Shown here piece after piece: positions 24,802-33,340 of a stretch of DNA of 64,000 nt (the stretch's first letter is position 1; every line of letters begins with the position of its first letter). The position numbers were made by a program, and so were the translations under genes. The notes beneath the pieces were generated by a model, which was not told where the DNA came from, ran no database searches, and saw nothing but the letters and a program-made list of their open reading frames with translations. This DNA is from an uncultured Ruminococcus sp. Its GTDB lineage: Bacteria; Bacillota; Clostridia; Oscillospirales; Ruminococcaceae. Location of the stretch: contig UQAR01000002.1 in assembly GCA_900539095.1 (NCBI GenBank), positions 8,099-72,098 on the forward strand, in the 5' to 3' direction.

Positions 24802-26094
24802 TTACTTTGCAAGAGGGCTTTCTCTGTAGATGATATCCTCTCTCTTTGGTCCGTTTGAAACCATTGTGATAGGGAAACCGATGTGCTTTTCAACAAAGTC
24901 GATGTACTTCTTGCAGTTCTCAGGGAGATCTTCATACTTCTTGATTCCCCTGATATCTGACTTCCAGCCGTCGAGAACTTCGAAAACAGGCTTTGCCTTT
25001 TCGAGCTTTCTTGTTGTAGGGAAGTCTGTTGTTACCTCGCCGTCTATCTCATAGCCTACGCATACAGGTATCTTGTCAAGATAGCCCAGAGCGTCAACTA
25101 CTGTGAAAGCAACATCTGTTGTGCCCTGGATACGGCAACCGTACTTAGTTGCAACGCAGTCGAACCAACCCATTCTTCTCGGTCTGCCTGTTGTTGCACC
25201 GAACTCTCCGCCGTCGCCGCCTCTCCGTCTCAGCTCGTCAGCCTCGTCGCCGAATATCTCAGAAACGAATGCACCTGCACCAACTGCGGAAGAATAAGCC
25301 TTAACAACAGTTACGATAGTCTTTATCTCATAAGGAGGTATGCCTGCACCGATAGCACCATAAGCTGCCAGTGTAGATGATGAAGTTACCATTGGGTAGA
25401 TACCGTGGTCAGGGTCTTTCAGAGAACCAAGCTGACCCTCGAGAAGAACGTTCTTGCCTTCTTTGATAGCGTTCCAAAGGAATGCAGATACGTCGCAAAC
25501 GTATGGTGTTACCATTTTCTTATACTCCATAAGAGTATTGAAAAGCTCGTCAGCGTCCATAGGAGGCTTGTGATAGAGATGTTCAAGAAGAATGTTCTTT
25601 GTTTCAAGAACTCTCTTTATCTTTACCTTGAGAGCCTCTTCGTCAAACAGCTCCTGCACCTGAAAACCTATCTTTGCATATTTATCGGAATAGAAAGGTG
25701 CGATTCCTGACTTTGTTGAGCCAAAGCTTGCCTTTCCAAGTCTTTCCTCTTCGTACTGGTCAAACAGAACGTGATATGGCATTACCATCTGTGCTCTGTC
25801 AGAAATAAGTATCTTAGGCATTGGAACGCCCTCAGATGTTACCTTTTTGAGTTCGTTGAAGAATACCGGGATATTAAGTGCAACGCCGTTGCCGATAATG
25901 TTTGTTGTGTGATCGTAGAAAACGCCGGAAGGCAAAGTGTGCAAAGCGAACTTTCCGTAGTGATTTACAATAGTATGACCTGCGTTAGCTCCACCCTGAA
26001 ATCTTACTACTATATCAGATTTCTCAGCCAGCATATCGGTAAGCTTACCCTTACCTTCGTCGCCCCAGTTTGCACCGACAATCGCTCTAACCAT
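24802..26094 (-). CDS. purA: Adenylosuccinate synthetase
   Basis: The 430-aa enzyme joins IMP and aspartate with GTP to form adenylosuccinate, the first committed step to AMP. The N-terminus has the P-loop-like GANWGDEGKGKLTD with the catalytic Asp, followed by VRFQGGANAGHTIV with the catalytic His. The GATTGRPRRMGWFD segment (about 299-312) and the C-terminal PITMVSNGPKREDII guanine-binding region are typical. Length is normal. It is monocistronic, with a promoter and a 5' hairpin upstream and no other pur gene nearby. Confidence 0.97.
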   Translation of the reverse strand: MVRAIVGANWGDEGKGKLTDMLAEKSDIVVRFQGGANAGHTIVNHYGKFALHTLPSGVFYDHTTNIIGNGVALNIPVFFNELKKVTSEGVPMPKILISDRAQMVMPYHVLFDQYEEERLGKASFGSTKSGIAPFYSDKYAKIGFQVQELFDEEALKVKIKRVLETKNILLEHLYHKPPMDADELFNTLMEYKKMVTPYVCDVSAFLWNAIKEGKNVLLEGQLGSLKDPDHGIYPMVTSSSTLAAYGAIGAGIPPYEIKTIVTVVKAYSSAVGAGAFVSEIFGDEADELRRRGGDGGEFGATTGRPRRMGWFDCVATKYGCRIQGTTDVAFTVVDALGYLDKIPVCVGYEIDGEVTTDFPTTRKLEKAKPVFEVLDGWKSDIRGIKKYEDLPENCKKYIDFVEKHIGFPITMVSNGPKREDIIYRESPLAK

Positions 26095-26129
26095 TTGATT
26101 TCATCCTCCTTGCCATAAAACAGCAAAAT

Positions 26130-26166
26130 TAGCGGCAGGATCTTGCCAAAAGCAACACTGCCACTA
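26130..26166 (-). promoter_or_regulatory. Stem-loop at the 5' end of the purA mRNA
   Basis: On the minus strand arms TAGTGGCAG and CTGCCGCTA pair over 9 bp (one G-T), with an inner TTGC/GCAA stem. The structure begins within a few bases of the expected transcription start, so it could stabilise the transcript. It has no T-tract and is not a recognised riboswitch. Confidence 0.5.
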
Positions 26167-26170
26167 GGAT

Positions 26171-26199
26171 ATTATAACACAAAATATTCACTCTGTAAA
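26171..26199 (-). promoter_or_regulatory. Promoter of purA
   Basis: On the minus strand TTTACA (26194-26199), 17-base spacer and TATAAT (26171-26176). Confidence 0.8.
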
Positions 26200-26272
26200 G
26201 ACACTTTTACACATTTAACACTTTTATAACATTTAACGTGTTACCATACTGCTATGTTAAAGAATAAAAAGC

Positions 26273-26301
26273 TTGCAAAAGTCGTTTTTGTGTATTATAA
26301 T
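26273..26301 (+). promoter_or_regulatory. Promoter of the lipoprotein gene
   Basis: TTGCAA (26273-26278), 17-base spacer and TATAAT (26296-26301), about 54 bases before the ATG. Upstream, two ACATTTAAC copies 18 bases apart (near 26211-26237) lie between this and the purA promoter; their role is unknown. Confidence 0.78.
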
Positions 26302-26354
26302 ATAGTGTAGACGGCTTATGCCGTGAGATAACAAAACAAAATTCGAGGGGGATA

Positions 26355-27479
26355 ATGATGAGAAAAAGAAAACAATGTGCAGCAGCCGCACTGGCTGTGG
26401 TGCTGGCATTTTCCTTGTTTGGCTGTGAAAAAGATAAAGAGAGCACACAGTCCTCTGCGGTATCGCAGATAAAAAACAGCAGCAATGCTGCACCGAACAA
26501 TACAAAGGTGTCAAAATATGAGTTTCCTGAATTTTTAGGGAAGGTAAAATCCCTTGACGAACTGTCTGTGCCGCTCTATAAAAGTTTTGACCCTGCACAG
26601 TATACAAAAAAGGTGGAAGAACAGCCGTTTGATGATTACACCTGTGAACAACAGTTGGCGGATATGTTTTATACCTTCCGTTCAGGAAAGTTCGTTGGTC
26701 TGCTCGATAAAAACGGCGAGGTGCTTATAGACGCCGACGAATACACTGAGATAACGGTGGTGACAAAAGGTCTTTTGCAGCTTTCTTATGATAAGGAAAG
26801 AAATGCTCCTATGCAGTATTATTCCTATTCTGACGACGGCAAGATCGAAAAGACAGAGCACGAAAAGTTCTCATCGGACAAGCTCGTTGATTTTACAACA
26901 GACGCTGATGAGGAAGGCAACTATTATGAGCAGCTTTTCCTGCCGGACGGCTCGACAGTCGCTGACGCTATGGGCAATGACAAGTGGAACAGCATTGAAG
27001 AAGTTTCAATGGCTGATATCTCCACATCAAAGGCTTATAAGGGCTATTATGTGCTGGAAAGAAACTCAGCAGTGTATTATGCCTGCTTTGATGATTTTTA
27101 CAACTATACCATTTATGAAGGTGCATACGCTCTGGTGAAAATAAAAGTCGACGGAGTTTACGGTGAGTGCTACATAATAAACAATGACGATTATTTGGAA
27201 CTTCAGAAAATGACAGACAGTTTCGGCTATTCATCATACCGCACTGCACCGTCAAAAGATCCGGGGCTTGATTTTATTCAGATAACGTTCGGACTTAAAG
27301 AGGACGCACAGACCGATATAACCATTTCCTCAGACGGCTACTGCCTGACTGAAACTCAGCCGACAGACGACAGTCAGCAGGTGAACAAGTATTTCTCCTA
27401 TCTTGACAAAGAGGATTTCGCAGACCTTATACTTTGGTCTGAGCAGGTGCTCTCTCAGGAGTATCAAAAACAAAGTTAA
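26355..27479 (+). CDS. Predicted lipoprotein of unknown function
   Basis: The 374-aa protein has a lipoprotein signal peptide: basic MMRKRKQ, a hydrophobic core, then a lipobox FSLFGC with Cys24 the expected lipidated residue. A Ser/Asn-rich linker follows to about residue 55. The mature domain is rich in acidic and aromatic residues and shows no motif I recognise. It is probably anchored on the outer face of the membrane. Two adjacent ATGs (26355, 26358) follow GAGGGGG; the first is used here. The gene is monocistronic between its own promoter and terminator. Confidence 0.75.
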   Translation: MMRKRKQCAAAALAVVLAFSLFGCEKDKESTQSSAVSQIKNSSNAAPNNTKVSKYEFPEFLGKVKSLDELSVPLYKSFDPAQYTKKVEEQPFDDYTCEQQLADMFYTFRSGKFVGLLDKNGEVLIDADEYTEITVVTKGLLQLSYDKERNAPMQYYSYSDDGKIEKTEHEKFSSDKLVDFTTDADEEGNYYEQLFLPDGSTVADAMGNDKWNSIEEVSMADISTSKAYKGYYVLERNSAVYYACFDDFYNYTIYEGAYALVKIKVDGVYGECYIINNDDYLELQKMTDSFGYSSYRTAPSKDPGLDFIQITFGLKEDAQTDITISSDGYCLTETQPTDDSQQVNKYFSYLDKEDFADLILWSEQVLSQEYQKQS

Positions 27480-27494
27480 ATTTTTTATAAACAA

Positions 27495-27535
27495 TTTGCA
27501 GGATACCGTAAAATTCCTGCAAAATCGTTTTTTTT
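27495..27535 (+). terminator. Terminator after the lipoprotein gene
   Basis: Arms TTTGCAGGA and TCCTGCAAA (9 bp, 11-base loop) followed by ATCG and eight Ts. Confidence 0.82.
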
Positions 27536-27550
27536 GGACCCTCTAAGTTG

Positions 27551-27579
27551 TTGACATTAGGTATGATTTGTGATATCAT
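27551..27579 (+). promoter_or_regulatory. Promoter of the tepA operon
   Basis: TTGACA (27551-27556), 17-base spacer and TATCAT (27574-27579), about 97 bases before the tepA start. Confidence 0.78.
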
Positions 27580-27675
27580 ATTAAATGTGTGGCGGTTTTC
27601 CTGCATAATTTCACTGCACACTGCAAATACTTCTGTTATGACGAAAGTCGAAGATGAAAACAGGAGGTAGCGGCT

Positions 27676-28401
27676 GTGTGTGAACAGGAAGAGAACATAC
27701 AAAGTGAAAAGCTTGCGGAGGATATGAAACAGATAAAGGAAATGGGTTCTGTTACCATGCCTGACGCAAAGCACGTTATACACTGCCTGAACATTATCGG
27801 TCAGGTGGAGGGGCATTACATTTTGCCTGCACAGAACAAGACTACCAAGTATGAACACATCATACCTGCACTTGTGGCGATAGAACAGGACCGCAGTATC
27901 GAAGGGCTTGTGATAATCCTTAATACTGTTGGCGGTGATGTGGAGGCTGGACTTGCTATTGCGGAGCTTATCGCAAGCATGAAAACGCCTACTGTGTCAA
28001 TGGTGGTGGGCGGTGGTCATTCTATTGGAGTGCCGCTGGCAGTGTGTGCGAAAAAGTCTTTTATTGTGCCCAGTGCCACAATGACTATTCACCCTGTGAG
28101 AATGAACGGTCTTGTGCTTGGCGTGCCGCAAACCCTTTCCTATTTCGATAAGATGCAGGAAAGGATAGTACGCTTTGTGTGCGATAATTCAGCCATAAAG
28201 CCTGAGCGTTTCCGTGAGCTTATGATGGCAACGGGAGAGCTTGTAATGGACGTTGGTTCTGTTATCGACGGAGAGCAGGCGGTAAAAGAGGGGCTTATCG
28301 ACAGGCTCGGAGGGCTTTCCGAGGCGATAGAGTGCCTTTATGATATGATAGAAAACAGTTCTGAAAAGGAGAAAGCTGAAAATGTTTCAGACGATAGTTG
28401 A
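27676..28401 (+). CDS. tepA: ClpP-like serine protease, TepA/YmfB type
   Basis: The 241-aa cytoplasmic protein is a ClpP-fold peptidase of the TepA (translocation-enhancing) branch. The nucleophile is Ser116 in GGGHSIGVPLA and the catalytic His139 lies in TIHPVR. ILNTVGGDVEAGLAIAELI is the substrate-channel strand-helix. Unlike true ClpP it has a longer N-terminus and no Clp ATPase-docking context. The GTG start at 27676 lies 8 bases after AGGAGG. In Bacillus tepA is followed by ylzJ and spoIIIE; here it is followed by a ylzJ-like ORF, uppP and spoIIIE, supporting the assignment. Confidence 0.88.
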   Translation: MCEQEENIQSEKLAEDMKQIKEMGSVTMPDAKHVIHCLNIIGQVEGHYILPAQNKTTKYEHIIPALVAIEQDRSIEGLVIILNTVGGDVEAGLAIAELIASMKTPTVSMVVGGGHSIGVPLAVCAKKSFIVPSATMTIHPVRMNGLVLGVPQTLSYFDKMQERIVRFVCDNSAIKPERFRELMMATGELVMDVGSVIDGEQAVKEGLIDRLGGLSEAIECLYDMIENSSEKEKAENVSDDS

Positions 28402-28516
28402 CCTTTATGACGTGTTCAGGACTGACATAGATATCGGAGAAGAAAGTGACGGCGAGGACACTGTGGCGGACACAGACCCTGCACATTATCTCAGCCGTGA
28501 CGGCTTTTATCTCTGA
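28382..28516 (+). CDS. YlzJ-like small protein, 44 aa
   Basis: A 44-codon frame starts at ATG 28382, ten bases after a GGAG site inside the end of tepA, and overlaps tepA by 20 bases. The N-terminus (MFQTIVDLYDVF) and the C-terminal TDPAHYL resemble the YlzJ family, which ends in a similar S/T-D-P-x-x-Y-L segment. YlzJ also lies between tepA and spoIIIE in Bacillus. The middle is short and acidic. Function is unknown even in Bacillus. The call rests on position plus weak similarity recalled from memory. Confidence 0.55.
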   Translation: MFQTIVDLYDVFRTDIDIGEESDGEDTVADTDPAHYLSRDGFYL

Positions 28517-28545
28517 CAAATACAGCAGAATTTTGGAGGACAGCA

Positions 28546-29412
28546 ATGGGTATCATCAATACGATTTTTCAGGCTATAATACAAGGTTTGACTGAATTTC
28601 TTCCTGTGTCCAGTTCGGGACACCTTTCCCTTTATCAGCACTTCACGGGCAACAGCGGTGAAGGAGCACTGTTTTTCTCAGCGATACTTCACCTTGGCAC
28701 ACTGGTGGCAGTGTTCGTAGCTTTCAGAAAGACCATATGGGCTATGATAAAAGAGCTTGGGGTCATGATAAAGGATATCTTCTCAGGCAAGTTCACCCTT
28801 AAAAACATGAACCCTGAAAGACGAATGATAGTAATGATAATACTGTCCTGCTTTTGCCTTGTTCCGTTTTTGCCGTTCAAGGGCTGGTTTGAGGGCATCG
28901 CAGAGGATTCGAGCATATTCGCCGAGGGACTTTGCTTTCTCTATACTTCAGCGATACTGTTCATGTCAGACCGCTGCACAAAGGGCAAAAAGACCCCTGC
29001 GAACATCACTGCCAAGGACGCAATAACAGTCGGACTTTTTCAGGGAGTTGCACTTCTGCCGGGCGTTTCGAGGTCGGGCTCGACTATCTCAGCAGGACTT
29101 TTCTCAGGCATGACCAGAGAAACATCTGTAAAGTATTCTTTCATACTGGGCATACCTGTTATACTTATGAGCTGCCTGCTTGAAGTCAAGAACGCAGTTT
29201 CAACCAATGCGGATATAGATTGGGCAAGCTGTGCAGTGGGATTCGTTGTGGCAGCCTTTGTTGGTCTTTGTGCGATAAAGCTTGTAAGCTGGCTCGTGAA
29301 AACGGATAAGTTCAAGGTGTTCGCTTATTATACCCTTGTGCTCGGCGTGATAGTCCTTGTTATCTCGTTTATCGAGATGTGCATGGGTCACCCTATCTCA
29401 TTTGCAAAGTAA
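28546..29412 (+). CDS. uppP: Undecaprenyl-diphosphate phosphatase (BacA/UppP)
   Basis: The 288-aa polytopic membrane enzyme dephosphorylates undecaprenyl diphosphate, recycling the carrier for peptidoglycan synthesis. Overuse of it gives bacitracin tolerance. The two catalytic motifs are present: GLTEFLPVSSSGHL (about 14-27, containing the Glu and Ser residues) and PGVSRSGSTI (about 171-180, containing the Arg and Ser). About eight hydrophobic helices are visible. A GGAGG site precedes the ATG at 28546, 29 bases after the YlzJ-like stop. Confidence 0.96.
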   Translation: MGIINTIFQAIIQGLTEFLPVSSSGHLSLYQHFTGNSGEGALFFSAILHLGTLVAVFVAFRKTIWAMIKELGVMIKDIFSGKFTLKNMNPERRMIVMIILSCFCLVPFLPFKGWFEGIAEDSSIFAEGLCFLYTSAILFMSDRCTKGKKTPANITAKDAITVGLFQGVALLPGVSRSGSTISAGLFSGMTRETSVKYSFILGIPVILMSCLLEVKNAVSTNADIDWASCAVGFVVAAFVGLCAIKLVSWLVKTDKFKVFAYYTLVLGVIVLVISFIEMCMGHPISFAK

Positions 29413-29438
29413 TGACATAAGATAATACAGTTTCTGTG

Positions 29439-29471
29439 AAAAAGCTTGAAATTCTGTTTTCAGGCTTTTTT
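29439..29471 (+). terminator. Terminator after uppP
   Basis: Arms AAAAAGC and GCTTTTT with a few extra inner pairs, ending in a T-run; moderate strength. Confidence 0.65.
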
Positions 29472-29546
29472 GTGGGTTATAAAGGCAATTATGTTTTGCC
29501 TTTATTTGCTTAAATAAGATAAATACCGAAAGGAATGGTAAAATAA

Positions 29547-32129
29547 ATGGCAGCTCAAAAGAAAGGCTCAAAGCCTGCCAACAAGCAGACTGCAGCGAAG
29601 AAAAAAACTGCACAAAAGCCTGCACCAGCTGCAAAAAAGAATACAAAGCCTCAGAGCAAGCCTGCACAGTCAAACTCCATGACGGCGGTTAGAGAAAGGG
29701 AAAACAGACGCTTTTGGTCTTACATACTTTTCTTTTTTGGCATACTGGAGCTGCTCATCACATTCGTTGAGGGCGACGGCTTGTGGAAATGGCTGCATGA
29801 GCTGAACAGGGGACTTTTCGGAGTGACGGTCTTTCTGTTCGCACCTATGATAATCTATGTTGCACTTATGATAGCCTCAGATGTGACCCATAACAAGGTC
29901 ATTGCAAAGGTCGTTGAGGGCAGCGTGCTCATGCTGCTTATAAGCGGAATGGCTCAGATAATACAAGTGGGTTCTGTGGACGGAAGTTCATTGTGGCTCA
30001 AACTGGTGGGGCTTTTCAATGACGGAAAGAACCTCCGTGGCGGAGGACTTGCAAGTGCATTGCTGGGCTGGCCTTTGCTGGCACTTTTCAAGAGAGTGGG
30101 TGCGGGAATAGTAATCGTGCTCGTGGCGTTCACTTTCATAATGCTGCTCACTAATGTGACGCTGCCGCAGCTGCTCAAAGCGGTGTCAAAGCCTTTTGTG
30201 AAGAGCTATGAGGCGGTGAACGAGGAGCGTATCGAGCGTGCGGCTCAGCCTCCGAAACCTCCAAGAGAGAAGAAAGAACCTAAGCGTAACGGCAGAGTGG
30301 ATATTGCAAAGTTCTATCCTGATGATGACCCTGACACTGCGGCAGAGGCTTTTGTGCCTGTGGCTGATGAGGAAGAGGCTGCGGATAAGGTGGACGCCTC
30401 AAAGATAGATATGCCTGTTCACCCTGTCAAAGCACCTGTGATAACGCATGAAAAGCTTGAGAAAACAGCAAAGACTACTGATAATGAAGAGCTTAAAAAG
30501 ATAATAGAAAATGCTATCGGCGACAGCAGAGGCAGCGAAAAGTCAAAGGGCGAGCCTGTTAAGCCGTCTGTAGTGAATGTTGAGAAGAACGGTCAGACAA
30601 CGTTCTTTGAAAAGGATAACAAGATATCGGCGTATGTTTATCCGCCTGTGGATATTCTCAAATATGCGAAAAATCCTGTTGCTGCTGACATCGTTCAGCA
30701 GGAGATACAGGAGAAGTCGGCAAAGCTCGTGGAAACACTTGAGACCTATGGTGCTAAAACAAGGATAGTGGGCATACACAGAGGTCCGTCTGTTACTAGA
30801 TATGAGCTGCAGCCTGCGGCAGGCGTGAGAGTGTCTAAGATAACAGGTCTGTCAGATGATATTGCACTTAACCTTGCGGCAATGAGCGTTCGTATCGAGG
30901 CACCTGTTCCGGGCAAAGCCTGCATAGGAATAGAAGTGCCTAACGATCACAGAGATACAGTTTCTCTTCGTGAGCTTATCGACAGCGATGAGTACAGAAA
31001 AGCAAAGGGCAAGCTTACCTTTGCGGTGGGCAAGGATATCGAGGGAAATATCATTATCGGAGATATCGCAAAAATGCCGCATATGCTCGTTGCCGGTACT
31101 ACCGGTTCAGGTAAATCTGTTTTTACCAACTCTATAATACTTTCTATACTTTACCATGCGTCCCCTGACGAAGTAAAGCTTATACTTATCGACCCTAAAA
31201 AGGTCGAGTTCCCGATATATAATAAGATACCTCATCTGCTCATACCTGTTGTCACTGAGCCTTTGAAGGCGGCCGGTGCACTTGGCTGGGCTGTAAATGA
31301 GATGAACAAGCGTTATCTTATGTTCGAGGCAAACAACGTCAAGAATTTGCAGGAATTCAACGATATGGTCCTTGAAGAACGCAGCAAGCCTGTGGAGGAG
31401 CAGGACGAAGTTCGTGCAAAGATAGACCTTCTGCCGCAGATAGTTATTGTGGTGGACGAGTTTGCAGACCTTATGATGGCGGCAAGGAGCGAGGTAGAGG
31501 ATTCTGTCCTCAGGCTTGCACAGCTTGCCCGTGCGGCAGGAATACACATGATAATCGCAACGCAATCTCCTAGAGCAGACGTGCTCACGGGACTTATCAA
31601 GTCAAATATCCCGTCAAGAGTATCCCTTAGCGTGTCAAGCAACGTTGACTCACGAGTTATACTTGATGAGAGCGGTGCTGAAAAACTTCTTGGCAACGGC
31701 GACCTGCTTTACAAGCCTGTGGGCGTTAAAAAGCCTATAAGAATGCAGAGCGGCTATGCTGCCACGGCTGAGATAAGAGAAGTCGTAAACTTCCTGAAAA
31801 ATGAGCATACCGCTGAATACAGCGAAGAGGTCATTGCAGAGGTTGAGGAGAATACTCCGCAGCCTAAGGAGAGCGGCTCTTCAGGAGGGGATAACGTATC
31901 TGTTAATCCTGATGATGACCTCGTTAATCAGGCAATATCCATAATCGTGCAGACAAACAACGCCTCTACTGCGTTCTTGCAGAGAAAGCTGAAACTTGGT
32001 TTTCCAAGGGCTGCCCGTATAATGGACGAGATAGAAGAAATGGGCATAATCGGGCCGCAGGACGGTTCAAAAGCCAGAAAGATAAATATTACCAAAGAAG
32101 AATGGGCTGAGATGCAGGCAAGAAGATAA
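29547..32129 (+). CDS. spoIIIE: FtsK/SpoIIIE DNA translocase
   Basis: The 860-aa membrane-anchored DNA pump moves chromosomes across the division or sporulation septum. A very basic Lys/Ala/Pro N-terminus (1-50) precedes about four transmembrane helices (about 57-75, 92-112, 122-142, 185-205). A linker (about 215-360) follows. The RecA-like motor has Walker A GTTGSGKS (517-524) and Walker B IVIVVDEFADL. The C-terminal gamma winged-helix domain reads LVNQAISIIVQTNNASTAFLQ and recognises orienting sequences. Only one such gene is in the window. Position near tepA matches Bacillus spoIIIE, but FtsK function in vegetative division is equally possible. Confidence 0.94.
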   Translation: MAAQKKGSKPANKQTAAKKKTAQKPAPAAKKNTKPQSKPAQSNSMTAVRERENRRFWSYILFFFGILELLITFVEGDGLWKWLHELNRGLFGVTVFLFAPMIIYVALMIASDVTHNKVIAKVVEGSVLMLLISGMAQIIQVGSVDGSSLWLKLVGLFNDGKNLRGGGLASALLGWPLLALFKRVGAGIVIVLVAFTFIMLLTNVTLPQLLKAVSKPFVKSYEAVNEERIERAAQPPKPPREKKEPKRNGRVDIAKFYPDDDPDTAAEAFVPVADEEEAADKVDASKIDMPVHPVKAPVITHEKLEKTAKTTDNEELKKIIENAIGDSRGSEKSKGEPVKPSVVNVEKNGQTTFFEKDNKISAYVYPPVDILKYAKNPVAADIVQQEIQEKSAKLVETLETYGAKTRIVGIHRGPSVTRYELQPAAGVRVSKITGLSDDIALNLAAMSVRIEAPVPGKACIGIEVPNDHRDTVSLRELIDSDEYRKAKGKLTFAVGKDIEGNIIIGDIAKMPHMLVAGTTGSGKSVFTNSIILSILYHASPDEVKLILIDPKKVEFPIYNKIPHLLIPVVTEPLKAAGALGWAVNEMNKRYLMFEANNVKNLQEFNDMVLEERSKPVEEQDEVRAKIDLLPQIVIVVDEFADLMMAARSEVEDSVLRLAQLARAAGIHMIIATQSPRADVLTGLIKSNIPSRVSLSVSSNVDSRVILDESGAEKLLGNGDLLYKPVGVKKPIRMQSGYAATAEIREVVNFLKNEHTAEYSEEVIAEVEENTPQPKESGSSGGDNVSVNPDDDLVNQAISIIVQTNNASTAFLQRKLKLGFPRAARIMDEIEEMGIIGPQDGSKARKINITKEEWAEMQARR

Positions 32130-32149
32130 CTCAGTCGGAAAGGAAAAAC

Positions 32150-33091
32150 ATGGCTGGCAGGTCAGTGAAGAAAAATTATTCGGCTGCACCCATGAAAAAA
32201 GCGGTCACGCTGATAATAGGATTTATAGTGCTGCTTTTTGCAGTCCTTGACCTGACGGGGATAGTTTCTTTTGACAGTCTGTTAATAAAAGCAGGCGTTG
32301 AGGACAAGCCTGCGGAGCACGCTCAGACAGAGGTGCACTTTATAGACGTTGGTCAGGGGGACAGCACTCTTGTGATATCACAGGGCGAGGCTATGCTCAT
32401 TGACAGCGGCGATAAGGACGACGATAACAACATAGAAAAATACCTTGAAAAGCAGGGCGTGACTGAGATAAAATATCTCATTGCCACCCACCCTCATGCC
32501 GACCATATCGGTGAAATGAGCGAGATAATAGATGAATTTCAGGTGGATAAGTTCATAATGCCAAAGGTCAAGGCGGATAAAACGCCGACAACTGCCATTT
32601 ATGAGAAAATGCTCAAAAGCTTAAAGGCAAAGGGTTTGAGGATAACTCAGGCAAAGCCTATGGAATTTGAGCTTGGCAGCTGCAAGGTGGAGCTTTTCAC
32701 ACCGAAAAAGGAGTACGATAATCTCAACGATTATTCTACTCTTGTGAAGATAACTGACGGCGACAACAGCTTTCTTATAACAGGCGACTGCGAAACAACT
32801 GAGGAGGCGGATATACTTTCTCAGGGCTATGACGTTTCTGCAAAGGTGCTCAAGGCTGGGCATCACGGCAGTTCTACTTCATCAGGGGTCGATTTTCTCA
32901 ATAAGGTCATGCCGAGATATGCGGTCATATCCTGCGGCAAGGGCAATAAGTATGGTCACCCTCACGAAGAAACGGTCACAAGGTTGAAAAAATATGCCTC
33001 GCATTTGTATGTTACAGCTGATGTGGGCACTGTGGTTTTCAGCTCAGACGGCGAGGGGCTGAGCGTGACTACCGAAAAGGGAGAAAAGTGA
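32150..33091 (+). CDS. ComEC/Rec2-like metallo-beta-lactamase-fold hydrolase
   Basis: The 313-aa protein has a single N-terminal transmembrane helix (about 15-37) and an external or periplasm-facing MBL domain, like the detached C-terminal domain of ComEC. The motifs are VHFIDVGQGDSTLV, ATHPHADHIG (H-x-H-x-D-H metal site), LITGDCE and KAGHHGSSTSS. ComEC itself imports transforming DNA; stand-alone versions of this type lack the channel and may degrade extracellular DNA or another phosphodiester. The next gene (DUF3006) begins one base after its TGA, a pairing often seen. Confidence 0.87.
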   Translation: MAGRSVKKNYSAAPMKKAVTLIIGFIVLLFAVLDLTGIVSFDSLLIKAGVEDKPAEHAQTEVHFIDVGQGDSTLVISQGEAMLIDSGDKDDDNNIEKYLEKQGVTEIKYLIATHPHADHIGEMSEIIDEFQVDKFIMPKVKADKTPTTAIYEKMLKSLKAKGLRITQAKPMEFELGSCKVELFTPKKEYDNLNDYSTLVKITDGDNSFLITGDCETTEEADILSQGYDVSAKVLKAGHHGSSTSSGVDFLNKVMPRYAVISCGKGNKYGHPHEETVTRLKKYASHLYVTADVGTVVFSSDGEGLSVTTEKGEK

Positions 33092-33092
33092 T

Positions 33093-33308
33093 ATGGAAGA
33101 ATTTTTTATCGTTGACAGGATAGAAAACGGCTATGCCGTGTGTGAAACTGAGCAGGGAGATAAAAAGGATATATCCATTGACAAAACTATGGATATCAGT
33201 GAGGGAGATGTGCTTGTTCTGAAAAACGGCGTTTATACCGCCGACAAGGACAAGACGGAAGAAAGAAGAAAAAGAATACTCGCCCTACAGGAGGATCTGT
33301 GGGCATAA
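33093..33308 (+). CDS. DUF3006 family small protein
   Basis: The 71-aa protein matches the DUF3006 pattern as recalled: an N-terminal VDRIENGYAVCE strand pair, a central SEGDVLVL turn, and a helical C-terminus with TEERRKRILALQEDLW. It is probably a small beta-barrel. It starts directly after the ComEC-like gene, so the two are cotranscribed. The function is unknown; the repeated genetic link suggests it helps the hydrolase. Confidence 0.78.
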   Translation: MEEFFIVDRIENGYAVCETEQGDKKDISIDKTMDISEGDVLVLKNGVYTADKDKTEERRKRILALQEDLWA

Positions 33309-33340
33309 AATATGCTGAAAGCTGAAAGGTATAGATAGAA

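Noticed and set aside
26205..26240. ACATTTAAC direct repeats between purA and the lipoprotein gene as a PurR box
   Set aside because: They do not match the PurR box pattern known to me, and A/T-rich repeats of nine bases are easily found by chance.
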